Positions 34,424-43,637 are shown, numbered from the stretch's first letter. The stretch: DNA of 64,000 bases from Myxococcales bacterium (GCA_016191815.1 JACPVI010000069.1:1-64000), one strand, 5' to 3'. Notes: a model not told the origin generated them from the sequence alone. Numbers and translations are program-made.

Positions 34424-36952
34424 ATGGCCGATCCGTCATCGCCCGAGCCGGCGGGCCCGCCTCCTTCGGGAGGAGCCGGGGGGGAGAGCACGCCTCTGGA
34501 TGTCCTGGCGGACCGATTGCGGCTGCCGGCGGGGTGGGGCAACCGCGCCGCCCACGGGGTGCTCTTGCTGGCGGTGTCGGTGCTGGCGGCCTTCCTGGTG
34601 TCGCCGGGGTTGTACAGCCAGCAGATCCCGGAGATCGGCCCGGAGGACGTGGGCAAGCCGTTCCGCGCCGCTTCCCCGAGCGGCTTCAAGGCCCGCAGGG
34701 ACTACGAGGTGGTGGACAAGGCGACCACCGAGCAGCGGCGGGGCGAGGCGCGCGCGGCGGTGCGGCCGGTGTTCGACCACGACCCTTCGGTGCAACGGGG
34801 CATCGTGAAGGCGCTGCAGGGCGCCTTCGGCGAGATGCAGGAGGTGGTCTCCCAGTTCGAGGCGGAGAAGGGGACCGACAAGGGGCCGAGCCGGCCGCAG
34901 ACCACCGAGGACGCCATGCTCACCTCCCGAAGAAAGCGGGACGACAGCCGCGAGCGAGACGAGCACGAGCTGCTCTACCGGCTCTCGGAGGCGCGCAAGC
35001 GCTTCGAGCAGCACGTCGCGCCGGGCGAGGACGAGGACATGGCGGCCCTGGCCGGGGCCCGCTACTCCCGCGAGGTGGAGAAGGCGGCGGTCAACCTGGT
35101 GGAGAGCGCCTACCGGGCCCGCATCACCTCCTCCCGGGAGGAGCTCTCCCGGGTTGACCCGGAGGGGCTGGGGATCATGGTGCGGGTGATCGGCGGCAGC
35201 GGCGAGCCGCACCTGTCGACCTCCTCCACTCCGGTGGTGATGGACGTGCGGGAGGCCCAGTCGGAGCTGGAGCGGTACGCCTCGGTGCCGGGGAACTTGC
35301 TCCCCGACTCGCCCGGCGTGCTCCGGCGCGCGGTGCTCAGGCTGGCCAAGCGGCAGATCCGCCCCAACCTGACCATCAACATCGCGGAGACCGACGCCCG
35401 ACGGCGCGCCGCGGCGGACGCGGTGAAGGAGGCGGTGATCACCACCAAGAAGGGCCAGAAGGTGATCGGCGACGGGGAGCTGATCAATGAGACCCACCTG
35501 GTGGTGATCAGCAGCATGAGAGCGCAGACCGACCAGATGGACCTGGTTCAGCTCCAGCTTGGCGGCGCCGGCCTGGTGGCGCTGCTCATCGGCGCCTGCT
35601 TCGCCTTCCACCGCGCCGCGTTCCGGAGGTTCCGGCCGACCCGGAAGGACGCCCTGCTCCTCGGCGGCCTCCTGGTCGGGATGCTCGGGCTGATGCACCT
35701 GTGGGTGATGATCGCCGACGCGGTGCACGACCGGTACGGCCACATCCCGGTCGAGGCGCTGTACTACTGCATCCCGGTGGCGGCCGGGGCGGCGCTGGTG
35801 CGCTTCCTGCTCTCCGACGAGCTGGCGCTCTTCTTCGCGATCGTGATCAGCAGCCTCTCCGGGGTGATGATCGGCAACTCGCTGGCCTTCGGGCTTTTCG
35901 CCCTGGTGGGCTCGCTGGTGGCGGTGGAGCGCATCGCCCGGGCCAAGGACCGGGTGGCGATCTTCAAGGCCGGGGTGGCCACCGGGACGGTGCAGGCGCT
36001 CACGGTGATCTTCTTCAGCCTGGCCGAGGGGAAGGGGCTGTCGGTGGACACCATCGCCACCGCGGGCTTCGCCTTCCTCGGCTCGGCGGCGGCGGTGCCG
36101 GTGGTGGTGATGGCGCTCACTCCGCTGGTGGAGTCGGTGTTCGGCTACGCCTCGGACATCAAGCTGCTCGAGCTGGCCAACTTGAACCACCCCGCGCTCA
36201 AGGAGCTGATCGTCCAGGCGCCCGGCACCTACCACCACTCGATCATCATGGGCAGCCTGGTGGAGTCGGCGGCGGAGGCGATCGGCGCCAACCCGCTGCT
36301 CGCGCGCTCCTGCGCCTACTACCACGACATCGGGAAGGGGAAGAACCCGCTCTACTTTGGGGAGAACCAGAAGGGGGACAACCGGCACGACAGCCTGGCC
36401 CCGGCGATGAGCGCGGTGATCGTCAAACGGCACGTCACCGAGGGCCTGGAGATGGCGCGGCAGTACAAGCTGCCCAAGCTGGTGGCGGACGCGATTCCCC
36501 AGCACCACGGCACCCGGTTGGTGGGCTTCTTCTTCCACAAGGCGGTGAAGGAGCAAGAGGGCAAGGAAGCGCCGCAGCAGATCGACGAGACCATCTACCG
36601 CTACGTGGGCCCCAAGCCGCAGTTCCGCGAGGCGGCGCTGGTGATGATCGCCGACGCGGTGGAGGCGGCGGCCCGCGCGATGCCGGAGCCCACCTCGCCG
36701 AAGCTGCAGGCGATGGTGCAGAAGCTCATCAACACCATCTTCTCCGAGGGGCAGCTCGACGAGTGCGACCTGACGCTCAAGGACCTGAACCTGATCGCCC
36801 AGTCCTTCGTGCGGACCTTGGAGGGCATCTACCACGCGCGGCCGGCGTATCCTCCCGGCGCGGTGGCGCCAAACCTGCGGCCGGGCGTGGTCGAGCCGGT
36901 CAAGGCTGCGCTCTCGGTGGCCAAGCCCGAGGGGAAGCGCTCGGCGATGTGA
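34424..36952 (+). CDS. pgpH: 7TM-HD family phosphohydrolase (PgpH-type)
   Basis: An 842-residue membrane enzyme. After a first helix (VLLLAVSVLAAFLVSPGLYS), a large extracytoplasmic 7TMR-HDED region spans about 70-370. Six more helices follow (LGGAGLVALLIGACFAFH through VPVVVMALTPLVESVFG), then a cytoplasmic HD domain at about 590-770. The metal-site motifs are LIVQAPGTYHHSIIMG, CAYYHDIGKGKNPLYFGENQ and AIPQHHGTRLV. Relatives with this architecture hydrolyse the second messenger c-di-AMP. No diadenylate cyclase was seen here. The last bases overlap ybeY (GTGA). Order phoH-pgpH-ybeY is a classic arrangement. Confidence 0.9.
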   Translation: MADPSSPEPAGPPPSGGAGGESTPLDVLADRLRLPAGWGNRAAHGVLLLAVSVLAAFLVSPGLYSQQIPEIGPEDVGKPFRAASPSGFKARRDYEVVDKATTEQRRGEARAAVRPVFDHDPSVQRGIVKALQGAFGEMQEVVSQFEAEKGTDKGPSRPQTTEDAMLTSRRKRDDSRERDEHELLYRLSEARKRFEQHVAPGEDEDMAALAGARYSREVEKAAVNLVESAYRARITSSREELSRVDPEGLGIMVRVIGGSGEPHLSTSSTPVVMDVREAQSELERYASVPGNLLPDSPGVLRRAVLRLAKRQIRPNLTINIAETDARRRAAADAVKEAVITTKKGQKVIGDGELINETHLVVISSMRAQTDQMDLVQLQLGGAGLVALLIGACFAFHRAAFRRFRPTRKDALLLGGLLVGMLGLMHLWVMIADAVHDRYGHIPVEALYYCIPVAAGAALVRFLLSDELALFFAIVISSLSGVMIGNSLAFGLFALVGSLVAVERIARAKDRVAIFKAGVATGTVQALTVIFFSLAEGKGLSVDTIATAGFAFLGSAAAVPVVVMALTPLVESVFGYASDIKLLELANLNHPALKELIVQAPGTYHHSIIMGSLVESAAEAIGANPLLARSCAYYHDIGKGKNPLYFGENQKGDNRHDSLAPAMSAVIVKRHVTEGLEMARQYKLPKLVADAIPQHHGTRLVGFFFHKAVKEQEGKEAPQQIDETIYRYVGPKPQFREAALVMIADAVEAAARAMPEPTSPKLQAMVQKLINTIFSEGQLDECDLTLKDLNLIAQSFVRTLEGIYHARPAYPPGAVAPNLRPGVVEPVKAALSVAKPEGKRSAM

Positions 36953-37482
36953 GCGGCCGCAAGGAGCGCAATCGGGTGGCGATCCGGCTCGCCCATCGAG
37001 CGGCGGCGGAGCTGGAGCCGAAGGTGCGGCGCGGGGCGCTCGCCTTCATGCGCGAGTTGGGTCTTTCGGGACGGGAGCTGTCGCTCGCGCTGGTGGGTGA
37101 CAGGGCGATCCGCCGGCTCAACCGCGCCTGGCGCGGAACGGACAGGCCCACCGACGTCTTGAGCTTCCCCGCGGGCGAGCTGGCTCCGGGGGCTCCTCGC
37201 CCTTGGCCGCTCGGGGACGTGGCGATCTCGCTGGATACGGCGAGGCGGGTGGCGGCAGAGGAGGGGGTGAAGCTCGAGGACGAGGTGTGGCGCTATCTCG
37301 CGCATGGGCTCCTGCACCTGCTCGGGTTCGATCACCGCCGGGCTGCGGACGCCGGGCGGATGGCGCAAGCCGAGCGCCGGCTGCTAGGAGGTCGAGGGAT
37401 GGTGTCCCCCGGGCGGGGAGGGGCTCGCACGAGGCGGCGGGCTGCGAGCCGGCCCCGCACCGCGCCACGAGTTGGACGGTAG
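36949..37482 (+). CDS. ybeY: endoribonuclease YbeY (rRNA maturation factor)
   Basis: A 177-residue metalloprotein processing the 16S rRNA 3' end. The zinc motif H-x3-H-x5-H is present as HGLLHLLGFDH near residue 120, and ELSLALVGDRAIRRLNRAWR with PTDVLSFPAGE is the conserved core. The GTG at 36949 overlaps the pgpH stop; it gives the correct family length and is preferred over other starts in a long open frame. The last 30 residues (after RRLLGGRGM) are a basic Arg-rich tail not usual in YbeY, possibly reading into the eroded region downstream. Confidence 0.9.
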   Translation: MSGRKERNRVAIRLAHRAAAELEPKVRRGALAFMRELGLSGRELSLALVGDRAIRRLNRAWRGTDRPTDVLSFPAGELAPGAPRPWPLGDVAISLDTARRVAAEEGVKLEDEVWRYLAHGLLHLLGFDHRRAADAGRMAQAERRLLGGRGMVSPGRGGARTRRRAASRPRTAPRVGR

Positions 37483-37497
37483 CTGGCTGCGGCTCAG

Positions 37498-38145
37498 TTG
37501 CAGCGAGCGCCTGGCTTGGCTCAGGTGCTCGCGGCCCTTCGCGGATCAATCGACCGGGTGGGGAAGGGAGTCTCGAACGGCGAGATGCCGAGCGCCTTCA
37601 TCAGGAAGCTGGTTCCGAGCGATGACGGGGGGTTCGTCGTCTTCGGGGGTGCGGACGGCAAGGGCGAAGTGAAGTTCGACGGTGCCTCGCTCACGGTAGA
37701 CGACCCGATCCAATCCTCGGTGCTCCAGTGGTTCTTCGGCCGCATCACCTCTTTCGGTGATTTCGCCGCGCTGGTGCCGGTGGACGGACTCGTTCCTGGC
37801 GGTATACCGACGGGGTTCGGGCTGACAGCCGAGCGACCGCTCTTGGCAAACGAAGAAGGGAAATGGGTGCCAAGCCTGTCCACAGTGTGCGAGCGCGCTC
37901 GGCTGAGCGAGATTTCGTCATCCGGCGAGTTGCGCCAGGTGTTCAACCCCATGCCCTCCACCTGCGATGACTCGCCGGAAACTCGCGCCTCACTGAGGTT
38001 CGCCCCGTTGGACGGCCGCCATGTCGCCGTGGCAGGCAATTTCAAAGGAACGGTCCGGTTCGGGAAGCACGAGGCGCACGTCCAGTCGCCCATCGGCTTC
38101 GACATCTACGTCGGCGTCATCCCCATCGATTCCGCGGCCCCGTAG
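37498..38145 (+). CDS. hypothetical protein, possibly a fragment of a beta-repeat lipoprotein
   Basis: An ORF of 215 residues from TTG 37498, or 186 residues from ATG 37585. It has no signal peptide. Segments such as GGFVVFGGADGKGEVKFDG and RHVAVAGNFKGTVRFGKHEA resemble single blades of repeat proteins that are common in exported myxobacterial proteins, in which many such units normally occur in a row. The small number of units, lack of a signal and position beside other gene debris suggest a C-terminal remnant. Whether it is expressed cannot be judged. Confidence 0.4.
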   Translation: MQRAPGLAQVLAALRGSIDRVGKGVSNGEMPSAFIRKLVPSDDGGFVVFGGADGKGEVKFDGASLTVDDPIQSSVLQWFFGRITSFGDFAALVPVDGLVPGGIPTGFGLTAERPLLANEEGKWVPSLSTVCERARLSEISSSGELRQVFNPMPSTCDDSPETRASLRFAPLDGRHVAVAGNFKGTVRFGKHEAHVQSPIGFDIYVGVIPIDSAAP

Positions 38146-38158
38146 CCTCGGCTGCGCG

Positions 38159-38422
38159 CTCCTCGCCGCGGTCCGGAAGGACCCTGGCGAGGGGGTCAAG
38201 AAGTCAGCCCGGCAGATGCGAAAGGCGGTGGTGGCGCTCCAGCAGAACTGGGCAGCCCGAGACGCGAAGAAGGAGGACCCACGCCCGATCGACAACCGAC
38301 TCGACGTGGGCTGGGGAGCGTTTCACGACCGGCTGGCGGCCTACTCCAAGCTTCCGGTCGACCAATACCCGAAGGCAAAGCGCGCGCAGGAGCTTGTGGC
38401 CTTGCTCTTCCCCGAGGGCCTC
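38159..38422 (+). pseudogene. remnant of a conserved myxobacterial gene, truncated at both ends
   Basis: One frame reads LLAAVRKDPGEGVKKSARQM, then LQQNWAARDAKKEDPRPIDN, FHDRLAAYSKLPVDQYPKAK and ELVALLFPEGL. It has the look of a real helical protein with normal codon use, unlike the flanking residues. No start codon with protein-like context precedes it, and protein character stops exactly where a 43-bp tandem repeat begins at 38423. I know similar short helical proteins in Myxococcota but cannot name a function. Confidence 0.5.
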
Positions 38423-38535
38423 ACCGAGCGGCAGAAGCCCACGGAGCGGCACCCACTCGGACGTGACCGGGCGGCAGAAGCCCCCGGCGCGGTACATCCT
38501 CGGAGGTGACCGGGCGCCAGAAGACCCCGGCGCGC
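38423..38535. repeat. 43-bp tandem repeat, about 2.6 copies
   Basis: Copies begin at 38423, 38466 and 38509, each opening with accg-gcg-cagaag and a C-rich run, with period 43 bp. Copies 1 and 2 match over most of the unit (roughly 34 of 43 positions). The third is clear for its first 27 bp and then diverges. A period not divisible by three argues against coding. It directly abuts the broken end of the gene remnant. Confidence 0.7.
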
Positions 38536-38670
38536 GACCGGCTGGCCTTCGCCTGCAATCTCCGCCGCTAAGGGGCTGGCTTGGGCGGTGGGGGTGTCGG
38601 ACATCGTACGAGCGCGAGGCTCGATCGAGACCGGCCTGGTGACTGGAGCGCATCGAGAACGCCCGGCAGC

Positions 38671-38700
38671 TTGACCGCCTTTTCCGGGCGGACCTACGCT
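38671..38700 (+). promoter_or_regulatory. candidate promoter of 38707-39684
   Basis: TTGACC (38671-38676), 18-bp spacer, TACGCT (38695-38700). The -10 ends six bases before the ATG, predicting a leaderless transcript. Confidence 0.5.
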
Positions 38701-38706
38701 TCTGGC

Positions 38707-39684
38707 ATGTTCCGGAACGCGCTGTGCCTGGGCCTTGTCACCTCGTGCGCGGCGGTGGCGGGTTCTCCCGCGCCGATCCAGTACGCCTCCAACCTGGGTC
38801 GGCCTGTCAGGGAGCAGGTGTGCCGCGCCATGCGGGCCCTGGAGCGGGCCCAGGGGACCTTCCCCTCGGCTGCGGGGCGCTCCGAGGCGAGCTGGGAGTG
38901 GACCTCCGGCGACGGACGGGCCGCGGACAACGCCTCCGGGGTGGTGGCGCTGGCGCTGGCGCGATCCGAGGAGCTGTGCGGCTCCAGGGGAGCGCTCCGC
39001 CGGTACGCCGAGGCGCGTTCCGCGGTGCACCGCTCCTACGGCTTTTTGTACGACGCAGACGTGGAGGCGCTGGCGATCGCCGCGGCGCGGAGCAAGGACG
39101 CAGCCCTGGCCTCTCTGGCGAGGGAAGCATTCGACCGGAGGCACGAAGGGGCGAACGGGAGGGAGATCGTGGAGCGCTCCTTCCTGTTCAGGAGCGAGCC
39201 GTCCCTGGTCGGCTACGACGCGGCCATGGCGGTCAGGGCGGCGCTCGCGGTCGGCCGCCTGGAGAAGGCAAGGGAGATCGCCGACGCAGCGCTCGCGGTC
39301 GCACCCCGGTGGAGCGAGGGCGAGGATCCCTTCGGGTACCGCACGACCTCACGCGGCGCCCTGCTCGAGGCTCTGGCGATGCTCGATGCCAAGAGCTACA
39401 GGCCGCGCGTGACCGATCTGTTGCACCACCTCGCGCTCACCCAGGGGAAGGACGGCAGCTGGGCCGGACGGAACACCCAGGCCACCGCCTACGCGGTGCG
39501 CGGGCTCTCCCGCTGGAGCGAGGAGTTCGCATTGAGCAGCGCCGCGCGGGGCCGCCGCTGGCTCCGGCTCACCCAGCTCAAGGCGGGCCCGTGGGCCACC
39601 TACAACGATCTCGTGCCAGAGCCGTTCGTGGGGCCGGTGGTGCCCGCGGTGACCGCGGAAGTCCTTCTGGCGCTGGTGGATTGA
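38707..39684 (+). CDS. exported helical-toroid-like hypothetical protein
   Basis: A 325-residue protein with a signal peptide (MFRNALCLGLVTSCAAVAGS). The ATG at 38707 is selected because it starts this signal. Repeated helical segments occur (NASGVVALALARSEELCG, YDAAMAVRAALAVGRLEKA, TRGAL-like ALLEALAMLDAKSYRP), with LTQGKDGSWAGRNTQATAYA followed by VRGLSRW. Such QDGSW-like turns are typical of alpha/alpha toroids of the prenyltransferase/terpenoid-cyclase superfamily. No catalytic residues were recognised. The gene is flanked by eroded sequence upstream. Confidence 0.6.
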   Translation: MFRNALCLGLVTSCAAVAGSPAPIQYASNLGRPVREQVCRAMRALERAQGTFPSAAGRSEASWEWTSGDGRAADNASGVVALALARSEELCGSRGALRRYAEARSAVHRSYGFLYDADVEALAIAAARSKDAALASLAREAFDRRHEGANGREIVERSFLFRSEPSLVGYDAAMAVRAALAVGRLEKAREIADAALAVAPRWSEGEDPFGYRTTSRGALLEALAMLDAKSYRPRVTDLLHHLALTQGKDGSWAGRNTQATAYAVRGLSRWSEEFALSSAARGRRWLRLTQLKAGPWATYNDLVPEPFVGPVVPAVTAEVLLALVD

Positions 39685-39768
39685 ATCGGCGGCACCGAGT
39701 CCCGGAGGCGACCACGAGCGCTCGCTGCGGCTTGACTCGCGGCAGGCTTCGGCGGGAACCTTCCGCGC

Positions 39769-40320
39769 ATGAGCTCTCCAAACATCGACCTCGATTCGGA
39801 AACCATCCAACTGGATGGGCAGTGGTGCACGCGCGACGAGCTGGCGCGGAAGATCAAGTCGATGCTCGATGCGGGCGACTACGCCATCTCCCGGCACAGC
39901 GCCGCCCTGGAGCAACTGAACGGCACGCTCGCCGCGCTGCGCACCCTGGCGTTCCGCGCCCTTCCGGAGATGTACGAGGCCCTCAACGCCGCCGCCGGCC
40001 ACGAGGGCAAGACCATCGGCGCCATCCTCCGCGAGGCGGTGAACCAGTACCTCGGCAGCCCAGCCTCCGACTCGAAGCCGGCTTCCGCCCCTGAGCCCCC
40101 GGGCCTGTCGAAGCACCAGGCGCCGGTGATGCCCGCCATCGCCGGTCCGGGCGCACTCAAGGCGGCGGCCAGTCCTCCGCCTCTGCCCTCGGTGGTGGTC
40201 GATCGCTCGGCGATCGTGACCGAGGAGGCCTCGCCCGAGGACGCCGCCCAGGCGGTGAGCCTCACCCCCAAGAAGAAGGAAGAGGACGAGGCCATCGAGA
40301 AGCGCTGGTTCGGCGGGTAG
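39769..40320 (+). CDS. hypothetical cytoplasmic protein
   Basis: A 183-residue protein. Residues 1-105 are helical (GQWCTRDELARKIKSMLDAG, LEQLNGTLAALRTLAFRALP, GKTIGAILREAVNQYLG). The rest is a Pro/Ala-rich tail ending in a charged segment (KKKEEDEAIEKRWFGG). There is no signal or membrane helix. A TTGACT box lies at 39732-39737, but the matching -10 is poor. Function not recognised. Confidence 0.6.
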   Translation: MSSPNIDLDSETIQLDGQWCTRDELARKIKSMLDAGDYAISRHSAALEQLNGTLAALRTLAFRALPEMYEALNAAAGHEGKTIGAILREAVNQYLGSPASDSKPASAPEPPGLSKHQAPVMPAIAGPGALKAAASPPPLPSVVVDRSAIVTEEASPEDAAQAVSLTPKKKEEDEAIEKRWFGG

Positions 40321-40381
40321 CGCTCCGGCCGGGCGCCATCGCCGGACCTCGCGCCGCCGGGCGCTCACATGTTCTGCCGGC

Positions 40382-41755
40382 GTGCTACGAAGGCTCGCCT
40401 TGCGCCTCTTGGACTCCAAGCGCCGCCTATCCCGCGACGTCGGGCTTCTCGCCTCGCTCGCCTGCCTGGTGTGCGGCACCGCCCGCGCCCAGGCGCCGTG
40501 GGGCACCGCAGAGAGCAACCCCGAGGACCTCGCCATCTGGCTGGTCACCTTCGGGCCGGGCGACGACGTGGCCTCATGGTTTGGCCACTCGGCGCTCGTG
40601 GTCGTCGACCAGAGGCTAAAGCGAGGGCGCCTCTACAACTACGGGATGTTCTCCTTTGACCCCACGATGCTGACCCGCTTCGCCATGGGCCGACTCACCT
40701 TCTGGGTCGGGGACGCTCCGGTCGAGGGCACGCTCAGCTTCTACCAGGCGCAAGACCGGGACGTCCGCATCCAGGAGCTGAACCTCTCCCCCGGCAAGCG
40801 GATGGAGATCGCCCGCTTCCTCGCGAACAACGTCCTCCCAGAGAACCGCGACTACCTCTACCACCACTACAACGACAACTGCGCCACCCGGCCGCGCGAC
40901 GCCATCGACCGGGTGCTGGGCGGAGAGCTGAAGAAGGCCTACTCGGGCCCCGGGAGGATGACGCTCCGGGACCACACCCGCCGGCACTCGGCGGTGCTTC
41001 CGCCCATGAGCGTCCTGCTCGACTTCCTGATGAACCACGAGATCGACCGGCCGATCGCCGTCTGGGACGAGGCCTTCCTCCCCGCCGAGCTGGAGCGGCA
41101 GGTGGGAGGGCTTCGCTTCGCCGATGAGAGCGGCCAGCCGGTTTCATTTGTCATGCGCGCCTGGACGCCCTACCGCTCCAGCCGGCCTCCGGTGCCCGAC
41201 CGCCCTCCCCCCTATGGCCCGTGGATGCTGCTCCTCGGCCTATGCCTTGGCGCCGTCCCTCTGGCGCTCGCCGCACGCCACGGCCTCTCCACTCGCCGGC
41301 GGAGGGTGCTCGCCGGCCTGCACCAGGTCCTGGTCGGGCTGATGCTCGGGCTGCCCGGCCTGGCGCTGGCCATCATGTGGGCCTTCACCGAGCACACCGT
41401 CACCTGGCGGAACGAAAACCTCCTCCTCGCCAACCCGCTCACCTTCCTCGCCTTGCCGCTGGGGATCGCGCTCTGTGCGGGAGCGCGGTGGGCCAGCTGG
41501 GCCCTCGATCGGGTGTGGCTCGCCCTGGCGGCCACGGGAATTCTCGCCCTGGCGCTCAAGGTCTTACCCTGGTTCGACCAGGACAATTGGCGGCTCATCG
41601 CGCTCATCCTCCCGGCCAACCTGGGGGCGGCGCTGGCCTTCTTCGTCGACCGGAGGGCTCGCCGAAGGGCCGCCACCGATGCCATCATCGAGCTGCCCGC
41701 CAGGAGGAGAGGGCGGCCCGAGGGTCGAACCGCGGAGGGAAGTCATGGCAGCTGA
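40382..41755 (+). CDS. DUF4105 membrane protein
   Basis: A 457-residue protein from GTG 40382, with a hydrophobic export or anchor segment near residues 20-37 (LLASLACLVCGTARAQ). The DUF4105 domain (about 50-270) includes SWFGHSALVV near 65 and DYLYHHYNDNCATRPRDAID near 165. These supply a His and a Cys consistent with a papain-like (NlpC/P60-related) site, though activity is unproven. Four or five C-terminal membrane helices follow (LLLGLCLGAVPLALA, LMLGLPGLALAIMWAF, TFLALPLGIALCAGA). The tail overlaps the prfB start by 11 bases, so the two may be cotranscribed. Confidence 0.8.
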   Translation: MLRRLALRLLDSKRRLSRDVGLLASLACLVCGTARAQAPWGTAESNPEDLAIWLVTFGPGDDVASWFGHSALVVVDQRLKRGRLYNYGMFSFDPTMLTRFAMGRLTFWVGDAPVEGTLSFYQAQDRDVRIQELNLSPGKRMEIARFLANNVLPENRDYLYHHYNDNCATRPRDAIDRVLGGELKKAYSGPGRMTLRDHTRRHSAVLPPMSVLLDFLMNHEIDRPIAVWDEAFLPAELERQVGGLRFADESGQPVSFVMRAWTPYRSSRPPVPDRPPPYGPWMLLLGLCLGAVPLALAARHGLSTRRRRVLAGLHQVLVGLMLGLPGLALAIMWAFTEHTVTWRNENLLLANPLTFLALPLGIALCAGARWASWALDRVWLALAATGILALALKVLPWFDQDNWRLIALILPANLGAALAFFVDRRARRRAATDAIIELPARRRGRPEGRTAEGSHGS

Positions 41756-42864
41756 CACAGGACAGAGAATCGAAGCGCTCCGTGCGCGCATCGCCGCGCT
41801 CAGGGGGCATCTTTGACCTCGACCGCAAGCGGTCGAGGATCGCCCAGATCGACCGCGACTCCAGCCAGCCGGACTTCTGGAACGACAACGCCAAGGCGCA
41901 GGCCGTCCTCAAGGAGAAGGCTGCCCTCGAGCAAACGGTAGGCGCCTTCGAGCGGTCCGAGCAGTCGCTGGAGGACGCCAAGGTGCTGCTCGAGCTGGCC
42001 GAGGAGGCCTCCGACGCGGCCACCCGCCAGGAAGCCGAGCGAGCGCTCTTGGCGGTGGACTTCGAGCTGTCCCGGCTCGAGCTGGCGCGGATGCTCTCCG
42101 GAGAGAACGACCGGGCGAGCTGCTTCATGGACATCAACGCCGGGGCCGGGGGCACCGACTCCATGGACTGGTCCGCGATGCTGCTCCGGATGTACACGCG
42201 CTACTGCGAGGCCAAAGGCTGGAAGGTCGAGATCAACGACTACGTGGCGGGCGAGGAGGCGGGCATCAAGAACGCCTCGCTCCGGATCGAGGGCGAGTAC
42301 GCCTACGGCTACCTCAAGGCGGAGATCGGCGTGCACCGGCTGGTGCGGATCAGCCCCTTCGACGCCAACGCCCGCCGGCAGACCGCCTTCGCCTCGATCG
42401 ACGTGTACCCGGAGATCTCCGAAGACATCAAGATCGACATCCCCGAGAAGGACGTGAGGGTCGACGTGTACCGCGCCTCGGGGGCCGGAGGGCAGAAGGT
42501 CAACAAGACCTCCTCGGCGGTGCGGATCACCCACCTCCCCACCGGCATCACCGTGGCGATGCAGAACGAGCGCTCCCAGCACGCCAACCGGGACATGGCC
42601 TGGAAGATCCTCCGCGCGCGGCTCAAAGACCTGGAGGTGAAGAAGCGCGAGGTCGCCCGGGACCAGGCGGAGGCGCAGAAGATGGACATCGCCTTCGGCT
42701 CGCAGATCCGCAGCTACGTGCTCGCCCCCTACCGCATGGTCAAGGACCACCGCACCGGAGTGGAGAAGGGAAACGTCGACGCGGTGCTCGATGGCGAGCT
42801 GGACGAGCTCGTCACCGCCAAGCTGCTCGGGGTGAAGAACCCCAACCGGGCGATCCCCGAGTAG
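41745..42864 (+). CDS. prfB: peptide chain release factor 2 (programmed +1 frameshift)
   Basis: RF2 releases peptides at UGA and UAA. Translation starts at ATG 41745, reads 23 codons ending AALRGHL, and meets TGA at 41814-41816. A +1 shift at CTT-T continues in the next frame from 41815 ([20 protein letters not shown], which starts before the shift site in frame-two reading) to 42864, giving about 372 residues, the family length. GGQ is present in [20 protein letters not shown] and the stop-recognition tripeptide SPF in [13 protein letters not shown] should be written as join(41745..41813,41815..42864). Overlaps the upstream gene by 11 bases; the L,D-transpeptidase gene follows. Confidence 0.95.
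41802..41817 (+). promoter_or_regulatory. prfB autoregulatory frameshift site
   Basis: The sequence agggggcatctttgac holds a strong internal Shine-Dalgarno (AGGGGG) three bases before the slippery CTT, then the in-frame UGA and a C. This is the arrangement known from E. coli prfB: low RF2 leaves ribosomes paused at UGA and promotes +1 slippage, so RF2 controls its own level. Confidence 0.95.
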
Positions 42865-42914
42865 GAAGACCCTCCGGGAAGAGCGCCGAGGCTCACCGGT
42901 TGTACGCTCGCCTG

Positions 42915-43637
42915 ATGAGGTTCCTGGCTGCCATCGGACTCCTGGCCGCGGCTCCGTCGCTGGCGGAGGACCGTGTGGCCCAGGCTCGGAAGGACCAGGC
43001 AGCCGCGGTGGCCGAGGCGTTTCGCGCCGCCGGCGTCTCCTACCCGCCGCGCGAGCTGTACCTCCGCGCCTTCAAGGCGGAGAAGGAGCTGGAGGTGTGG
43101 GCGGGCGAGCCTGGAAAGCCCCTGGTGAAGGTGAAGGCCTTCCCCTTCTGCTACGCCTCGGGCGAGCTGGGCCCCAAGCGCCGGCTGGGCGATCTCCAGG
43201 TGCCCGAGGGCTTCTACCGGATCAACCACTTCAACCCCCGGAGCAACTTCCACCTCTCCCTCGGAGTGAGCTACCCCAACGAGTCGGACCGCATCCTCGG
43301 CGAGAGGGGACGGCCGGGCGGCGACATCTACATCCACGGGAGCTGCGTCAGCATCGGCTGCATCGCGATCGAGGACGGGCCGATCGAGCAGCTCTACCTC
43401 ATGGCCCTCGATGCCAGGGAGCGGAGTGGAAAGCCCGTCCCGGTGCACATCTTCCCGCACAGGCTCGATGACGCCGGAATGGCCGAATTGGAGCGCGCGC
43501 ACGGCTCGAGCCAGCCGCTGCTCGACTTCTGGAAGTCCTTGCGGCCGGGTTATCTCCTCTTCGAGGAGAACCGCCGGCCGCCGCTGGTGACGGTCGACGC
43601 CAAGACGGGCGCCTACCGCATCGCCCGCGGGAGGTAA
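42915..43637 (+). CDS. L,D-transpeptidase (YkuD family)
   Basis: A 240-residue exported enzyme that would form 3-3 peptidoglycan cross-links or attach proteins to the wall. The signal is MRFLAAIGLLAAAPSLAE from ATG 42915; the TTG at 42900 adds five residues of less typical sequence. The YkuD active site is intact in IYIHGSCVSIGCIAIED near residues 138-154 (His and catalytic Cys in the HGx...GC pattern). GDLQVPEGFYRINHFNP is the usual preceding strand region. A TACGCT box lies six bases before the ATG, though a -35 was not evident. Confidence 0.88.
   Translation: MRFLAAIGLLAAAPSLAEDRVAQARKDQAAAVAEAFRAAGVSYPPRELYLRAFKAEKELEVWAGEPGKPLVKVKAFPFCYASGELGPKRRLGDLQVPEGFYRINHFNPRSNFHLSLGVSYPNESDRILGERGRPGGDIYIHGSCVSIGCIAIEDGPIEQLYLMALDARERSGKPVPVHIFPHRLDDAGMAELERAHGSSQPLLDFWKSLRPGYLLFEENRRPPLVTVDAKTGAYRIARGR

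Noticed and set aside
34436-36835. 799-residue minus-strand ORF opposite pgpH
   Set aside because: Mirror of pgpH with His/Asp/Arg composition; no start context or motifs.
38423-38535. CRISPR array
   Set aside because: Repeats are tandem without spacers of independent sequence, diverge between copies, and no cas genes are near.
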